In this document: piece by piece, positions 53,154 through 64,000 of the stretch
Layout of the letters: each line of letters starts with the position of its first letter
Numbering within the stretch: position 1 is the first letter of the stretch
NCBI RefSeq assembly: GCF_029867415.1
Contig: NC_081185.1
Location: 27,949,293 to 28,013,292, forward strand
Length of the DNA stretch: 64,000 bases
Reading direction: 5' to 3'
Origin: Vicia villosa
Taxonomy: Eukaryota > Streptophyta > Magnoliopsida > Fabales > Fabaceae
The notes under the pieces: generated by a model
Told to the model about the DNA's origin: nothing
What the model saw: only the letters and a program-made list of their open reading frames with translations
Databases searched by the model: none
Translations under genes and position numbers: made by a program

Positions 53154-55079
53154 ATGGTTGATGAAAGTGAAAAGTCTACACCTACACCTGCATCCACATC
53201 TGGCTCTGCTGAGCAATACAACGGTAACAATGGTTATACTAGACCGCCGGTATTTGATGGTGAAAACTTTGAATACTGGAAAGATAAGCTGGAAAGTTAC
53301 TTTCTTGGTCTAGATGGTGATCTATGGGATCTTCTGATGGATGGTTACAAACATCCAGTAAATGCCAGTGGCGTAAAGCTGTCAAGGCAAGAAATGAATG
53401 ATGATCAGAAGAAGCTTTTCAGGAATCATCATAAATGCAGAACTGTTTTGCTGAATGCTATCTCTCATGCTGAGTATGAGAAAATATCTAACAGGGAAAC
53501 GGCCTATGACATATATGAGTCCTTGAAAATGACTCATGAAGGAAATGCTCAAGTCAAGGAGACTAAAGCTCTAGCTTTAATCCAGAAGTATGAAGCCTTC
53601 AAGATGGAGGATGATGAAGACATTGAAAAGATGTTTTCAAGATTTCAAACTCTTACTGCTGGATTGAGAGTTCTTGACAAGGGATACACCAAGGCTGATC
53701 ACGTAAAGAAGATCATCAGAAGCTTACCCAGAAGATGGGGTCCTATGGTGACTGCATTCAAGATTGCAAAGAATCTGAATGAAGTTTCTCTGGAAGAGCT
53801 TATCAGTGCCTTGAGGAGTCATGAAATAGAGCTGGACGCAAATGAGCCTCAAAAGAAAGGTAAGTCTATTGCATTAAAATCAAATATCAAGAAATGCACT
53901 AACGCTTTTCAGGCTAGAGAAGAAGATCCTGAAGAATCAGAATCTGAAGATGAAGATGAACTGTCCTTGATCTCCAGAAGGCTAAATCAACTCTGGAAGA
54001 CCAAGCAAAGGAAGTTCAGAGGCTTCAGAAGTTCAAGGAAATTTGAACGTGGAGAATCTTCTGATGAAAGAAGATTTGACAAGAAGAAGGTCATGTGCTA
54101 TGAATGCAACGAGCCTGGACACTACAAGAATGAATGTCCAAATCTTCAGAAGGAAAATCCCAAGAAGAAATTTCATAAGAAGAAAAGTCTTATGGCAACC
54201 TGGGATGAGTCAGAAGATGATTCAGACTCTGAAGATGAGCAGGCTAATTGTGCGCTGATGGCGACAGAAGATGACGAATCAGAATCTACATCAGAATCAG
54301 ATTCTGAAGAGGTATTTTCTGAACTTACTAGAGATGAGTTAGTTTCCGGTCTAACTGAACTACTGGAACTCAAGTCTCAGATGAGTCTCAAATACAAAAA
54401 GCTGAAAAAGCTATTTGAATTTGAAACAAAGAAGCTTGAGTTGGAGAATTCTGAATTAAAAGAAAAACTTTTAAAATTATCCAATAATGTTGGATCTCCT
54501 TCTGATTCAGAAAAATCCACTCCTAGTCTAAACCATATTCTGAAAGAATATGACTTAAGTTTCAGGAAGTTCTTATCTAGAAGTATTGGCAGAAGTCAGC
54601 TAGCTTCTATGATATATGCTGTGTCTGGAAACAAAAGAGTTGGCATTGGTTTTGAGGGTGAAACCCCATACAAACTTGAACCTGTTGATGAAATGAAACT
54701 AACATACAAGCCATTGTATGATCAGTTCAAGTATGGCCACTCTCATGATATTAGGCACACTTCACATGCTCAAAGTTTTCACATAACACACACCAAAAAG
54801 CATGTGACACAACCTAGGAAATATCATGAAACTCACATTAAGAATTATCATGCTGTTCCTCCTATTGCTTACAATGTTAAACCCAAGTTCAACCAGAACT
54901 TGAGAAAATCTAACAAGAAAGGACCCAAAAAGATGTGGGTACCTAAGGATAAGATTATTCCTATTGCAGATATCCTTGACTGCAAAAAGGACAAAGCACA
55001 ACATGTCATGGTACCTGGACTCTGGATGCTCGCGACACATGACAGGAAGAAGGTCTATGTTCCAAGACCTGGTGCTTAA
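53154..55079 (+). pseudogene. SIRE gag and start of protease, frameshifted
   Basis: The frame opens MVDESEKSTPTPASTSGSAE and contains the gag polyprotein region (YWKDKLESYFLGLDGDLWDL; YDIYESLKMTHEGNAQVKE). A CCHC knuckle CYECNEPGHYKNEC (about residues 315-328), acidic Ser/Glu repeats and a coiled coil (about 400-450) follow. Near 55008 a one-base slip occurs just before the protease motif: YLDSGCSRHMTG is in the next frame (54964-55446), while this frame runs into unrelated residues and stops at 55079. Gag itself is intact and could assemble; the protease is not translated in frame unless ribosomes shift. No slippery site was identified. Confidence 0.85.
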
Positions 55080-55446
55080 GTCTGGAGGAGAAGTCAAGTT
55101 TGGAGGAGATCAGAAGGGCAAGATAATTGGCTCTGGAACTATAAAGTCTGGTAACTCTCCTTCCATTTCTAATGTATTTCTTGTAGAAGGATTAACACAT
55201 AACCTCTTATCTATCAGTCAATTGAGTGACAATGGTTATGATATAATCTTTAATCAAGAGTCTTGCAAGGCTGTAAATCAGAAGGATGGCTCAATCCTAT
55301 TTACAGGCAAGAGGAAGAACAACATTTATAAGACAGATCTGCAAGATCTTATGAGTCAGAAGGTGACTTGTCTTATGTCTGTTTCTGAAGAGCAGTGGGT
55401 CTGGCACAGAAGATTAGGTCATGCTAGTTTGAGAAAGATTTCTTAG
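54964..55446 (+). pseudogene. SIRE protease and GAG-pre-integrase segment
   Basis: In the shifted frame: aspartic protease active site LDSGCSRHMTG, then FLVEGLTHNLLSISQLSDNG, and the pre-integrase zinc region start WHRRLGHASLRKIS. It ends at an in-frame TAG (55444-55446); the continuing sequence INKLNLVRGLPNL and CEACQKGKFSK is collinear with relatives, so the stop is a nonsense mutation. Confidence 0.85.
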
Positions 55447-58098
55447 ATTAACAAACTGAATCTGGTCAGAGGACTCCCTAATCTGAAGTTCAAATCAGAT
55501 GCTCTTTGTGAAGCATGTCAGAAGGGCAAGTTCTCCAAACCTGCATTCAAGTCTAAGAATGTTGTTTCTACCTCAAGGCCATTAGAACTCTTGCACATTG
55601 ATCTGTTTGGCCCAGTCAAAACAGCATCTGTCAGAGGGAAGAAATATGGATTAGTCATCGTAGATGATTATAGCCGCTGGACATGGGTAAAATTCTTGAA
55701 ACACAAGGATGAGACTCATTCAGTGTTCTTTGATTTCTGCATTCAGATTCAATCTGAAAAAGAGTGTAAAATCATAAAGGTCAGAAGTGATCATGGTGGT
55801 GAATTTGAGAACAAATCCTTTGAAGAATTCTTCAAAGAAAATGGTATTGCTCATGATTTCTCTTGTCCTAGAACTCCACAGCAAAATGGGGTTGTAGAAC
55901 GAAAGAATAGGACTCTACAAGAAATGGCCAGAACCATGATCAATGAAACTAATATGGCTAAGCATTTCTGGGCAGAAGCAATAAACACTGCATGCTATAT
56001 TCAGAATAGAATCTCTATCAGACCTATTCTAAATAAGACTCCCTATGAATTGTGGAAGAATAGAAAGCCCAACATTTCATATTTCCATCCTTTTGGATGT
56101 GTATGCTTTATTCTGAACACTAAAGATCATCTTGGTAAGTTTGATTCCAAAGCACAAAAGTGTTTCCTTCTTGGATATTCTGAACGCTCAAAAGGCTACA
56201 GGGTATACAATACTGAAACCTTGACTGTAGAAGAATCAATCAATATCAGGTTTGATGATAAGCTTGGTTCTGAAAAACCAAAGCAGTTTGATAATTTTGC
56301 AGATTGTGATATTGATATATCAGAAGTTGTTGAGCCAAGAAGCAACGCATCAGAAGCAGAACCTCTCAGAAGCAAAGAATCGGAAGATCAAGTATCAGCT
56401 TCTCTGGAGAATCTAAGCATTTATGAAGAACCATCTGTCAGAAGATCATCCAGACTCATCTCTGGTCATTCAGAAGATGTCATTCTTGGAAAGAAGGATG
56501 ATCCAATCAGAACAAGAGCATTCCTTAAGAACAATGCAGATTGTCAATTAGGTCTTGTATCTTTGATCGAGCCAACTTCTGTTGATCATGCTCTAGAAGA
56601 TCCAGACTGGATAATTGCTATGCAAGAAGAACTGAATCAGTTTACAAGGAATGATGTTTGGGATCTTGTTCCTAGACCAGATGGATTCAATATAATCGGT
56701 ACAAAATGGGTCTTCAGAAACAAGCTCAGTGAGAAAGGTGAAGTGGTAAGGAACAAAGCCAGACTGGTGGCTCAGGGTTATAGTCAGCAAGAAGGGATTG
56801 ACTATACAGAAACCTTTGCACCAGTGGCCAGGTTAGAATCTATTCGTCTATTAATTTCATTTGCCACTCAACATAACATCACTCTCTATCAGATGGATGT
56901 TAAGAGTGCCTTCTTAAATGGTTATATAGATGAAGAAGTTTATGTCCATCAACCTCCTGGTTTTGAAGACTCTATGTCTCCTAATCATGTTTTTAAACTA
57001 AAGAAATCATTGTATGGATTGAAACAGGCTCCCAGAGCTTGGTATGAACGCTTAAGTTCTTTCCTTCTGGATAATGGTTTCACTAGAGGAAAAGTGGACA
57101 CTACTCTCTTTTGTAAAACTCTTAAAAGGGATATTTTAATTTGTCAAATATATGTAGATGATATTATTTTTGGAACATCTAATGCTACACTTGGAAAGGA
57201 GTTTGCTGAGTCTATGCAGGCTGAGTTTGAAATGAGCATGATGGGAGAACTCAAGTATTTCCTTGGAATACAAATAAATCAAACATCAGAAGGAACGTAT
57301 GTTCACCAAACCAAGTATGTGAAGGAACTTCTGAAGAAGTTTAATCTTCTGGACTGCAAAGAAGCCAAAACTCCTATGCATCCAACATGCATCCTAGGTA
57401 AGGATGAGGTAAGTAAGAAGGTAGATCAGAAGTTATACAGAGGTATGATTGGATCTCTTCTATATCTGACTGCTTCTAGACCTGACATTCTGTTCAGTGT
57501 TTGTTTGTGTGCTAGATTCCAATCAGATCCTAGAGAATCTCATTTAACTGCTGTTAAGAGAATTCTAAGGTATCTGAAAGGTACTACTAATGTTGGCTTA
57601 GTTTACAGAAAATCTAAAGAATACAACTTAGTAGGATTCTGCGATGCTGACTATGCTGGAGACAGAATTGAAAGAAAGAGTACTTCAGGAAGTTGCCAAT
57701 TTCTTGGAAGTCATTTGATCTCCTGGTACAGCAAGAAGCAAGCAACTATTGCTCTTTCAACAACAGAAGCAGAATATGTCGCTGCTGCTGGTTGCAGTAC
57801 ACAGATGCTCTGGATGAAGAGTCAGTTAGAAGATTATCAGATATTTGAGAGTAACATTCCTATATTCTGTGATAATACTTCTGCTATATGTTTATCTAAG
57901 AACCCTATTCTTCATTCAAAAGCTAAACATATTGAGATTAAACATCATTTCATAAGGGACTATGTTCAGAAGGGTGTTATATCTTTAAACTTTGTTGATA
58001 CAGACCATCAATGGGCTGATATCTTTACAAAACCCCTGGCTGAAGATAGGTTTAAGTTCATTCTGAAGAACATCAGTATGGATTTATGCCCAGAATGA
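55447..58098 (+). pseudogene. SIRE integrase, reverse transcriptase and RNase H, open but uncoupled
   Basis: Open from the TAG at 55444 to 58098 (first ATG 55591). The integrase has its catalytic triad (HIDLFGPV, VRSDHGGEFENKSF, GVVERKNRTLQEMA). RT has KARLVAQGYSQQEGIDYTET, LYGLKQAPRAWYERL and the catalytic YVDDIIFGT. RNase H shows FCDADYAGD and TTEAEYVAAAGC with DNTSAICLSKNP. No lesion is visible within this stretch, but it is cut off from gag by the upstream frameshift and stop, so no full gag-pol protein would be made. Confidence 0.88.
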
Positions 58099-60174
58099 GA
58101 AGATGAGAAGTTCTCATGTATGAGTATCTTCTGAAATGAAAATGGACTATTTTTTTATCAGAAGTTCTGATTGAAATCTTTTAGAAATTATGATTCGGTT
58201 ATTCCTGACGTTTCATTGTCTAAGTTGATTCAGAACCTCTTTCAAAGCAAAACAGCTGTAACGTTTTATCTCGGGATGGTAAACCTGTCGTTACTGTTCA
58301 TGGATAAGCGCGCGTGCAGTTGAAGGGACGCCGACCATAGGTAACTGTGCTAGTCACCTCATTTGTCTTTATTATCTCTCCTCACGTCACGTAACATTAA
58401 ATGCTTTTCATCATTAACTCTCTTTCAGTTTTTTTTTCTTTTTATATTCTTCAAACGTTTCTTTTCTCTCTTATATCTCTCTCACTTTGCATTCCTCCTC
58501 AAGTTATTTCTCTCTCTCTCTTCCGCTTTCTTCTCTTGCTCAAACAAGTTTTTCTTCTTTTAAAAATCCTAGCTCACACCTAGCGTTCATCCTAAGTCTG
58601 TTGAGGATTTATGACTCAAAGGCGACAGATCTATGCATATCTCGGGATGGCTCTCCTAATACCTCTCAAGTCAGACCTCTTCTTTGATGTTGTTATCAAC
58701 TTTCACCCAAAGACAGAAGACTTTCTTGAGTTATGGGAGGAGGTTAAGAATGATATTCTTAACTTCTATGTTGAGGGAAAGCCCTGTTTGCAACATTAGC
58801 TCTCTGTCTGTGAACTGTCCCTCTCTTCCTCTTTGGTCACTTGGATCTCTTCTACAGTGGAGGTTCTAGTCTGGAAGACAAGAGTCCACAGGGATTCTTG
58901 ATGGGTTGACACAGAGCGTGTCCTGCTAGGGTGCTGTTTTTAATTTTTGTAGTCATTTCCTCTTGGGATGACTTTTTATGTATTTGCTAGGAATGTTTCT
59001 CATCTTGTTAAACATAAGAACCTTTTGTAATATCTTTTGATTATCAATGAAAAGTTTCTTTGTTTTTACATTCCAGTGTTTTTATTTGTCGTTTTATGCA
59101 TCTGAATCTTTTGAAATATTCTTTTTGATGTTATGACAAAAAGGGGGAGAAGATAAATGATAAATGATTTGATTAAATCTATCAGTTGCTGGGTAAAGCT
59201 CCCACACATTCACTAACAAGAACTGCAAGTTCTATATGGTTTAAGTGTTTTGCAGGTATAAAGAAGTGAAGAAAATCTTCAAAGCAAACACAAGAAGCAA
59301 AACCATGGAAACTGAAGCAAGCTGAGTGCTGTCAAGCTTCAGAAATCAGAAGCAAGAAAGAAGATAGAATTTGATCTATAATTGTCTATTTGCTATGACA
59401 AAATTCTATTTGCTCTGATACATCATTTTAGCCTATATGGCTCTGTTACATATAATGTGTTTTAATATACATTTTATGTTCTAACTCGTTCATGCTGACT
59501 TTTGTCGTTTAGCTTTTTGTTCTGTAACATTTCAGGATGTAGAGATGCTCAGATGATGCTCTGGTACATTCAACAATGTTCTGATACAAATCTAGCATGA
59601 AGTGATGTTAGTAGAAATTCAAAGCTCTGAAGCTATCCGAGGGAAGCAGAAATCAGAAGCTGCAAATGTTCTAAAGATCCAGAAAACTCAAGTTCTGAAG
59701 CTGTCCTAAATGGAAGCAGAAATCAGAAGCTGTGAATGTTCAGAAGATCAAAGAAATTCAAGTTCTGAAGCTGTCCTAGATGGAAGCAGAAGTCAGAAGC
59801 TGTGAATGTTCAGAAGATCAAAGAAATTCAAGTTCTGAAGCTGTCCTAGATGGAAGCAGGAATCAGAAGCTGTGAGTGTTCTAGGAATCTAAAGAAATTC
59901 TAGTTCTGAAGCTGTCCTATGGAAGCAGAAGTCAGAAGCTATGAATTCTCTGAAGACAAGAAGCTTATATGATCGTCTCTACCGAAATAATCAGGGAAGT
60001 CTTTTATTAAAGTTCTTCGAGTATTTATTTCAGGGGGAGATTATTTATCTCAGGGGGAGACATATTCATATGCTTATGCTATAGCTGTGTAATTTGTCTT
60101 TTGCCGTTTATTCTTTCTGATCGCAAATTCATATCATTTATATATGTTTTTGTCATCATCAAAAAGGGGGAGAT
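58099..60174 (+). other. SIRE 3' region between pol and LTR
   Basis: 2 kb without a convincing gene. A 62-codon frame (58611-58799, MTQRRQIYAYLGMALLIPLK) is probably chance or the remnant of an extra gene. Two tracts of ggggga purines occur at 60033 and 60046 besides the main polypurine tract. Confidence 0.6.
59630..59945. repeat. SIRE internal minisatellite
   Basis: About four copies of a roughly 78-bp unit containing agttctgaagctgtccta, ggaagcagaaatcagaagc and tgaatgttcagaagatc. The middle copies are nearly identical. Confidence 0.85.
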
Positions 60175-61379
60175 TGTTAGAACAAGATTTGTTCTGATCA
60201 ATTATCTTAGTTTTGATGATAACAATAATATGAATTTTGCTTAAGATAATATGGTACTCTAATCCAATGCAATTTCCTTTTCAGGAAATATATAAAGAGT
60301 ACGCATAATTCAGCGCTCAGAAGCTTTGTCTCAAAGGGTTCAGCATGCAACATCAGAACATGGTCTGGCAAGACATCAGAAGATGGTCGAAGCAGAATCA
60401 GAACATGGGTCTATGGAAGCATCAGAAGAACAAGAGAACAGAAGCACTGAAGTTCTGATGGTATCACGCTCAGAAGCACTTCAAGGTCAGAAGATCAGAA
60501 GATGCTATGCACCAAGCTGTTTGACTCTGATGATATTCAAACGTTGTATTCACAAACATCAGATCAGAAGAAAGTACAAGTGGCAAGCTACGCTGACTGA
60601 CAAAAGGAACGTTAAAAGCTATTCTAGGCTACGTCAGTAGACACAACGTGAACAAGGCTCGAGGTAGTTGACAAAAGCGTATAACATTAAATGCGATGCT
60701 GTACGGAACACGCAAAGCATTAAATGCACTCAACGGTCATCTTCTCCAACGCCTATAAATATGAAGTTCTGATGAGAAGCAAGGTTAACGATCCTGAACA
60801 AAACAATTCAAATTAACTTGCTTAAACTCTGTTCAAATCAAAGCTCAGAATCTTCATCTTCATCAAAACTCACTACATTGCTGTTGTAATATATTAGTGA
60901 GATTAAGCTTAAACGTTAAGAGAAATATCACAGTTGTGATTATCGCTTTTAAGAAGCATTTGTAAACTCTTAGAATTGATTACATTAAGTTGTAAGGAAC
61001 TAGAGTGATCGTGTGGATCAGAATACTCTAGGAAAGTCTTAGGAGTGAACTAAGCAATTGTAACTAGAGTGATCGTGTTGATCAGTAGACTCTAGAAAAG
61101 TCTTAGAGGGTATCTAAGCAGTTGTTCCTGGAGTGATCAGTGTGTGATCAGAAGACTCTGGAAGACTTAGTTGCTGACTAAGTGGAGAACCATTGTAATC
61201 CGTGCGATTAGTGGATTAAATCCTCAGTTGAGGTAAATCATCTCTGCGGGGGTGGACTGGAGTAGTTTAGTTAACAACGAACCAGGATAAAAATAACTGT
61301 GCAATTTATTTTTATCTGTCAAGTTTTTAAAGCTACACTTATTCAAACCCCCCCTTTCTAAGTGTTTTTCTATCCTTCA
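60175..61379 (+). repeat. 3' LTR of the SIRE-like element
   Basis: 1,205 bp, almost identical to 51864-53067. Differences seen: g/a in gacacagcgtg versus gacacaacgtg, c/t in gtgaccgtg versus gtgatcgtg, and one extra c near the end. Confidence 0.93.
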
Positions 61380-61384
61380 CAACT

Positions 61385-63960
61385 TTCAGAGGAACAATCC
61401 TCCATTGTTCAAGGGCACGCATGATCTTGAAAGTGCTCAGAAGTGGCTTAAGGAGATCGAGAGGATTTTCAGAGTCATCGATTGTGCTGAGAATCTGAAA
61501 GTGAGGTACGGTACTCACATGTTGTCCGAAGAGGCTGATGACTGGTGGATGGCTACTAGAGCTGAAGTGGATGCTGATGGTGTAGCCATTTCTTGGGCTG
61601 TGTTTAAGAGAGAGTTTTTGAGGAGGTATTTTCCTGAAGACGTCCGAGGCAGGAAAGAAATTGAATTTTTGGAGCTGACTCAAGGTAACATGACGGTACC
61701 AGAGTATGCTTCAAAATTTGTTGAGTTGGCGAAGTACTACGTTCACTATAACAATGATGAAGCTAGTGAATTATCAAAGTGCATAAAGTTTGAGAATGGT
61801 CTTCGTGAAGAGATTAAGCAAGGAATCAGGTACCAGAGAATTCGGCGTTTTGTCGACTTGGTGGACTGTAGTAGGATCTTCGAAGAGGATAACCTTAAGC
61901 TGAAGTCATCTCACTCTCGTGAGTTGGTTGAAAAGAAAGGTAAGAAGCCTATGGATAGAGGTAAGCCATATGGTAGAGGAAACCTAAAAGCTGGTAATTG
62001 GAAAAGGCCTAGTGGGGGAGATTCTGGTGCTCCCGTTAGGTGCTACAACTGTGGTGAACCTGGGCATAGAAGGAACGAGTGTAAGAGTGGGGAGAAGAAG
62101 TGCTTCAAGTGTGGTAAGGCAGGTCATATTGCTTCTGACTGCAGAATGAGGACTGTGACTTGCTACAACTGTGGCGAAGAAAGCCATATCAGTCCGCAGT
62201 GCACAAATCCAAAGAAGGATCAGTCTGGAGGAAAGGTTTTTGCTTTGTCTGGATCAGAGACTACTCCAGAGGATAGACTGATTAAAGGTACGTGTTTCAT
62301 ACATGACACACCTTTGATTGCGGTTATTGATACTGGTGCGACTCACTCGTTTATTTCATTGGATTGTGCTAACAGGTTAAATTTAGAGATATCTTGCATA
62401 AATGGAAGTATGGTTATTAACACTCCTGCGTCGGGTTCAGTGACCACTTCATCTGCATGTTTCAACTGTCCTATTGATATATTTGGTAGAAAATTTGGAA
62501 TGGACTTAGTGTGCCTTCCGCTGGAACAACTTGACGTTATTTTGGGGATGAACTGGTTGCAATTCAATCGAGTTCATATCAATTGTTTTACAAAGACGGT
62601 TATCTTTCCTGAAGAGGTTGGTGTCGAGGATTTAGCAATGACTACGAGACAGGTGGGTGAGGCGGTTAAGGACGGAGCATCCGTGTTTATGTTATTTGCA
62701 TCGATGGATACGAAAGGAAAGACAGTGAGTAGTGAATTGCCAGTGGTATGTGATTTTCCAGAGGTTTTTCCGGAAGATGTTAGAGAGTTGCCACCTGAGA
62801 GAGAAGTGGAATTTGCTATTGAGTTGATTCCTGGAACTAGTCTTGTGTCGATGACGCCTTATAGAATGTCGGCATCTGAGTTGACTGAGTTGAAGAGTCA
62901 ATTAGAAGAGTTGCTGAAGAAGGAATTCATTCGTCCGAGTGTGTCACCATGGGGTGCACCGGCGTTATTGGTGAAGAAGAAGGAAAGATCTATGGGGTTG
63001 TGCGTAGACTACAGGCAACTGAATAAAGTTACTATCAAGAATCGGTATCCATTGCCAAGGATTGATGATTTGATGGATCAGCTGGTCGGAGCAAGTGTGT
63101 TTAGTATGATTAATTTGAGGTCTGGGTATCATCAGATTCGAGTGAGGATGGACGATATTCAAAAGACTGCATTCAGAACAAGGTATGGTCATTACGAATA
63201 TACTGTGATGCCATTTGGAGTTACTAATGCACCTGGTGTTTTTATGGAGTATATGAATAGGATTTTTCATCCTTATCTTGATAAGTTCGTCGTGGTGTTT
63301 ATTGACGATATTTTGATATATTCCAAAAGCGAAGAACATAAGGAACATCTCAGAGTTGTGTTGGAGATATTGAAAGGGAAGAAGCTTTATGCCAAACTAT
63401 CGAAGTGTGAATTCTGGTTAAGCGAAGTAAGATTCCTTGGTCATGTGATTTCCAAGGACGGTATTGCCGTAGATCCGACGAAGATAGAAGCTGTGTCTCA
63501 GTGGGAAGCTCCGAAGTCTGTTTCTGAAATTCGTAGCTTTCTGGGTCTTGCAGGTTACTATCAAAAGTTTATAGAAGGATTTTCGAAGTTAGCTTTACCG
63601 TTGACGAAATTGACTAGAAAGGGGCAAGCGTTTATTTGGGACTCGAAGTGCGAAGAAGGATTTCAAGAGTTGAAGAAGAGGTTGACTAGTGCTCCCATTA
63701 TGATTTTGCCGAATCCGACAGAATCTTTTGTAGTGTATTGTGATGCGTCGTTAATGGGATTAGGTGGTGTATTGATGCAAAATCAACAGGTAGTCGCCTA
63801 TGCGTCGAGGCAACTCAAAGTGCATGAGAAGAATTACCCGACTCACGACTTAGAGTTGGCAGTTGTGATATTTGTGCTGAAATTGTGGAGGCATTATCTG
63901 TACGGTTCAAGGTTTGAAGTGTTTAGTGATCATAAGAGCTTGAAGTACCTCTTCGATTAG
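61385..63960 (+). pseudogene. Gypsy D gag-protease-RT-RNase H (main part)
   Basis: Continues the gag begun at 51743. Gag core: [20 protein letters not shown] and [19 protein letters not shown]. Three zinc knuckles follow: [28 protein letters not shown] and [14 protein letters not shown] (the last with Ser for Gly). Protease has [12 protein letters not shown] and [10 protein letters not shown] has [42 protein letters not shown] and catalytic [11 protein letters not shown]. RNase H has [17 protein letters not shown] and [12 protein letters not shown], then a TAG at 63958-63960 where relatives have Gln (DQKELNMRQRRW); coding similarity continues past it. So besides the SIRE insertion there is one nonsense codon, perhaps CAG-to-TAG. 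Confidence 0.9.
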
Positions 63961-64000
63961 AAAGAACTTAATATGAGGCGGAGAAGGTGGCTAGAATTCC

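Larger units (their letters stand above)
51864..61379 (+). mobile_element. SIRE-like Ty1/copia element, complete and very young
   Basis: 9.5 kb with LTRs 51864-53067 and 60175-61379 and exact 5-bp duplication caact. By eye the LTRs differ by two substitutions and one extra c. The primer-binding site ttggcatcagagc follows the 5' LTR; the polypurine tract aaaaagggggagat precedes the 3' LTR. It has a long gag-pol with a gag of the large SIRE type, and 2 kb of mostly non-coding sequence between pol and the 3' LTR where some SIRE elements carry an env-like gene; none is recognised here. The coding region has a frameshift and a stop despite the recent insertion. Confidence 0.93.
49729..64000 (+). 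mobile_element. Ty3/gypsy element D, split by a SIRE-like insertion, runs off the window
   Basis: It has a 5' LTR 49729-51614, a primer-binding site (tggtattagagc, about 51618-51629), gag from 51743, and pol to the window edge. The gag is interrupted after codon 40 by a copia element with target duplication caact (51859-51863 and 61380-61384); removing it restores the reading frame (LNN then FQRNNPP). The 3' LTR and integrase lie beyond the window. Gag/RT style and tRNA-Met primer suggest the chromovirus (Tekay/Del-like) side of gypsy, but without an integrase the chromodomain cannot be checked. Confidence 0.9.

Noticed and set aside
53050..53313. 87-codon frame at the SIRE primer site
   Set aside because: Overlaps the gag start in another frame and begins inside the LTR; no motif.
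58363..58869. Group of small frames after SIRE pol, considered as an env-like gene
   Set aside because: Short, overlapping and T-rich, without signal peptide, membrane or coiled-coil pattern that holds over any length.

Overview
The window looks like nuclear DNA from a flowering plant, most likely a legume with a large, repeat-rich genome (inference). It is AT-rich, its genes carry GT-AG introns, and most of it is nested transposable elements: Ty3/gypsy and SIRE-like Ty1/copia LTR elements, MULEs, hAT and Tourist-like MITEs, and RTE-type LINE fragments. The genus cannot be read from the sequence.

Layout. 1-4868: a foldback MITE with a 9-bp target duplication, two LINE 3' ends (one split by a hAT element) and a decayed minus-strand copia element. 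4869-17286: nested gypsy elements. A minus-strand gag-pro relic (LTR 15171-17286) is split by a 7.64-kb non-autonomous gypsy element (7226-14868; two 2,211-bp LTRs, TSD ctctc), and its pol side abuts an oppositely oriented LTR fragment (4869-6050). 17287-23538: LINE and copia LTR remnants and a foldback element carrying a MULE and a Tourist-like MITE. 23539-30797: a 7.26-kb MuDR-type MULE with a broken transposase, captured LRR fragments, a convergent apparently intact two-exon GRF zinc-finger/membrane gene, and a second nested MULE with tRNA-like sequences in its arms.

The host-gene island lies at 31.5-46 kb. It holds an intact ribonucleotide reductase small subunit gene with an E2F-type promoter site (31770-32759, +), a seven-exon gene for a conserved-looking 182-aa protein (33145-37101, +), a DUF579 polysaccharide O-methyltransferase gene (39156-40052, -) and a four-exon ZNF511-like C2H2 zinc-finger gene (43515-45983, -). 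Between or inside them are a copia relic, a short LTR element, a plant-transposon-domain relic split by a hAT MITE, and a Tourist-like MITE.

46.3-48.7 kb: a 5'-truncated MULE transposase relic followed by a convergent 109-aa gene with its own TATA box and strong start context. 49729-64000: a plus-strand gypsy element (LTR, gag, protease, RT, part of RNase H) whose gag is split by a 9.5-kb, very young SIRE-like copia element (51864-61379; TSD caact).

Most interesting: (1) four gypsy LTR families share a layout of TATA-like motif, a perfect splice donor near LTR position 305-343, and a family-specific CpG-rich short-repeat array in mid-LTR, which suggests spliced gag mRNAs and a fast-changing LTR module; (2) two unrelated MULEs each have a broken transposase facing a convergent, apparently intact small gene.
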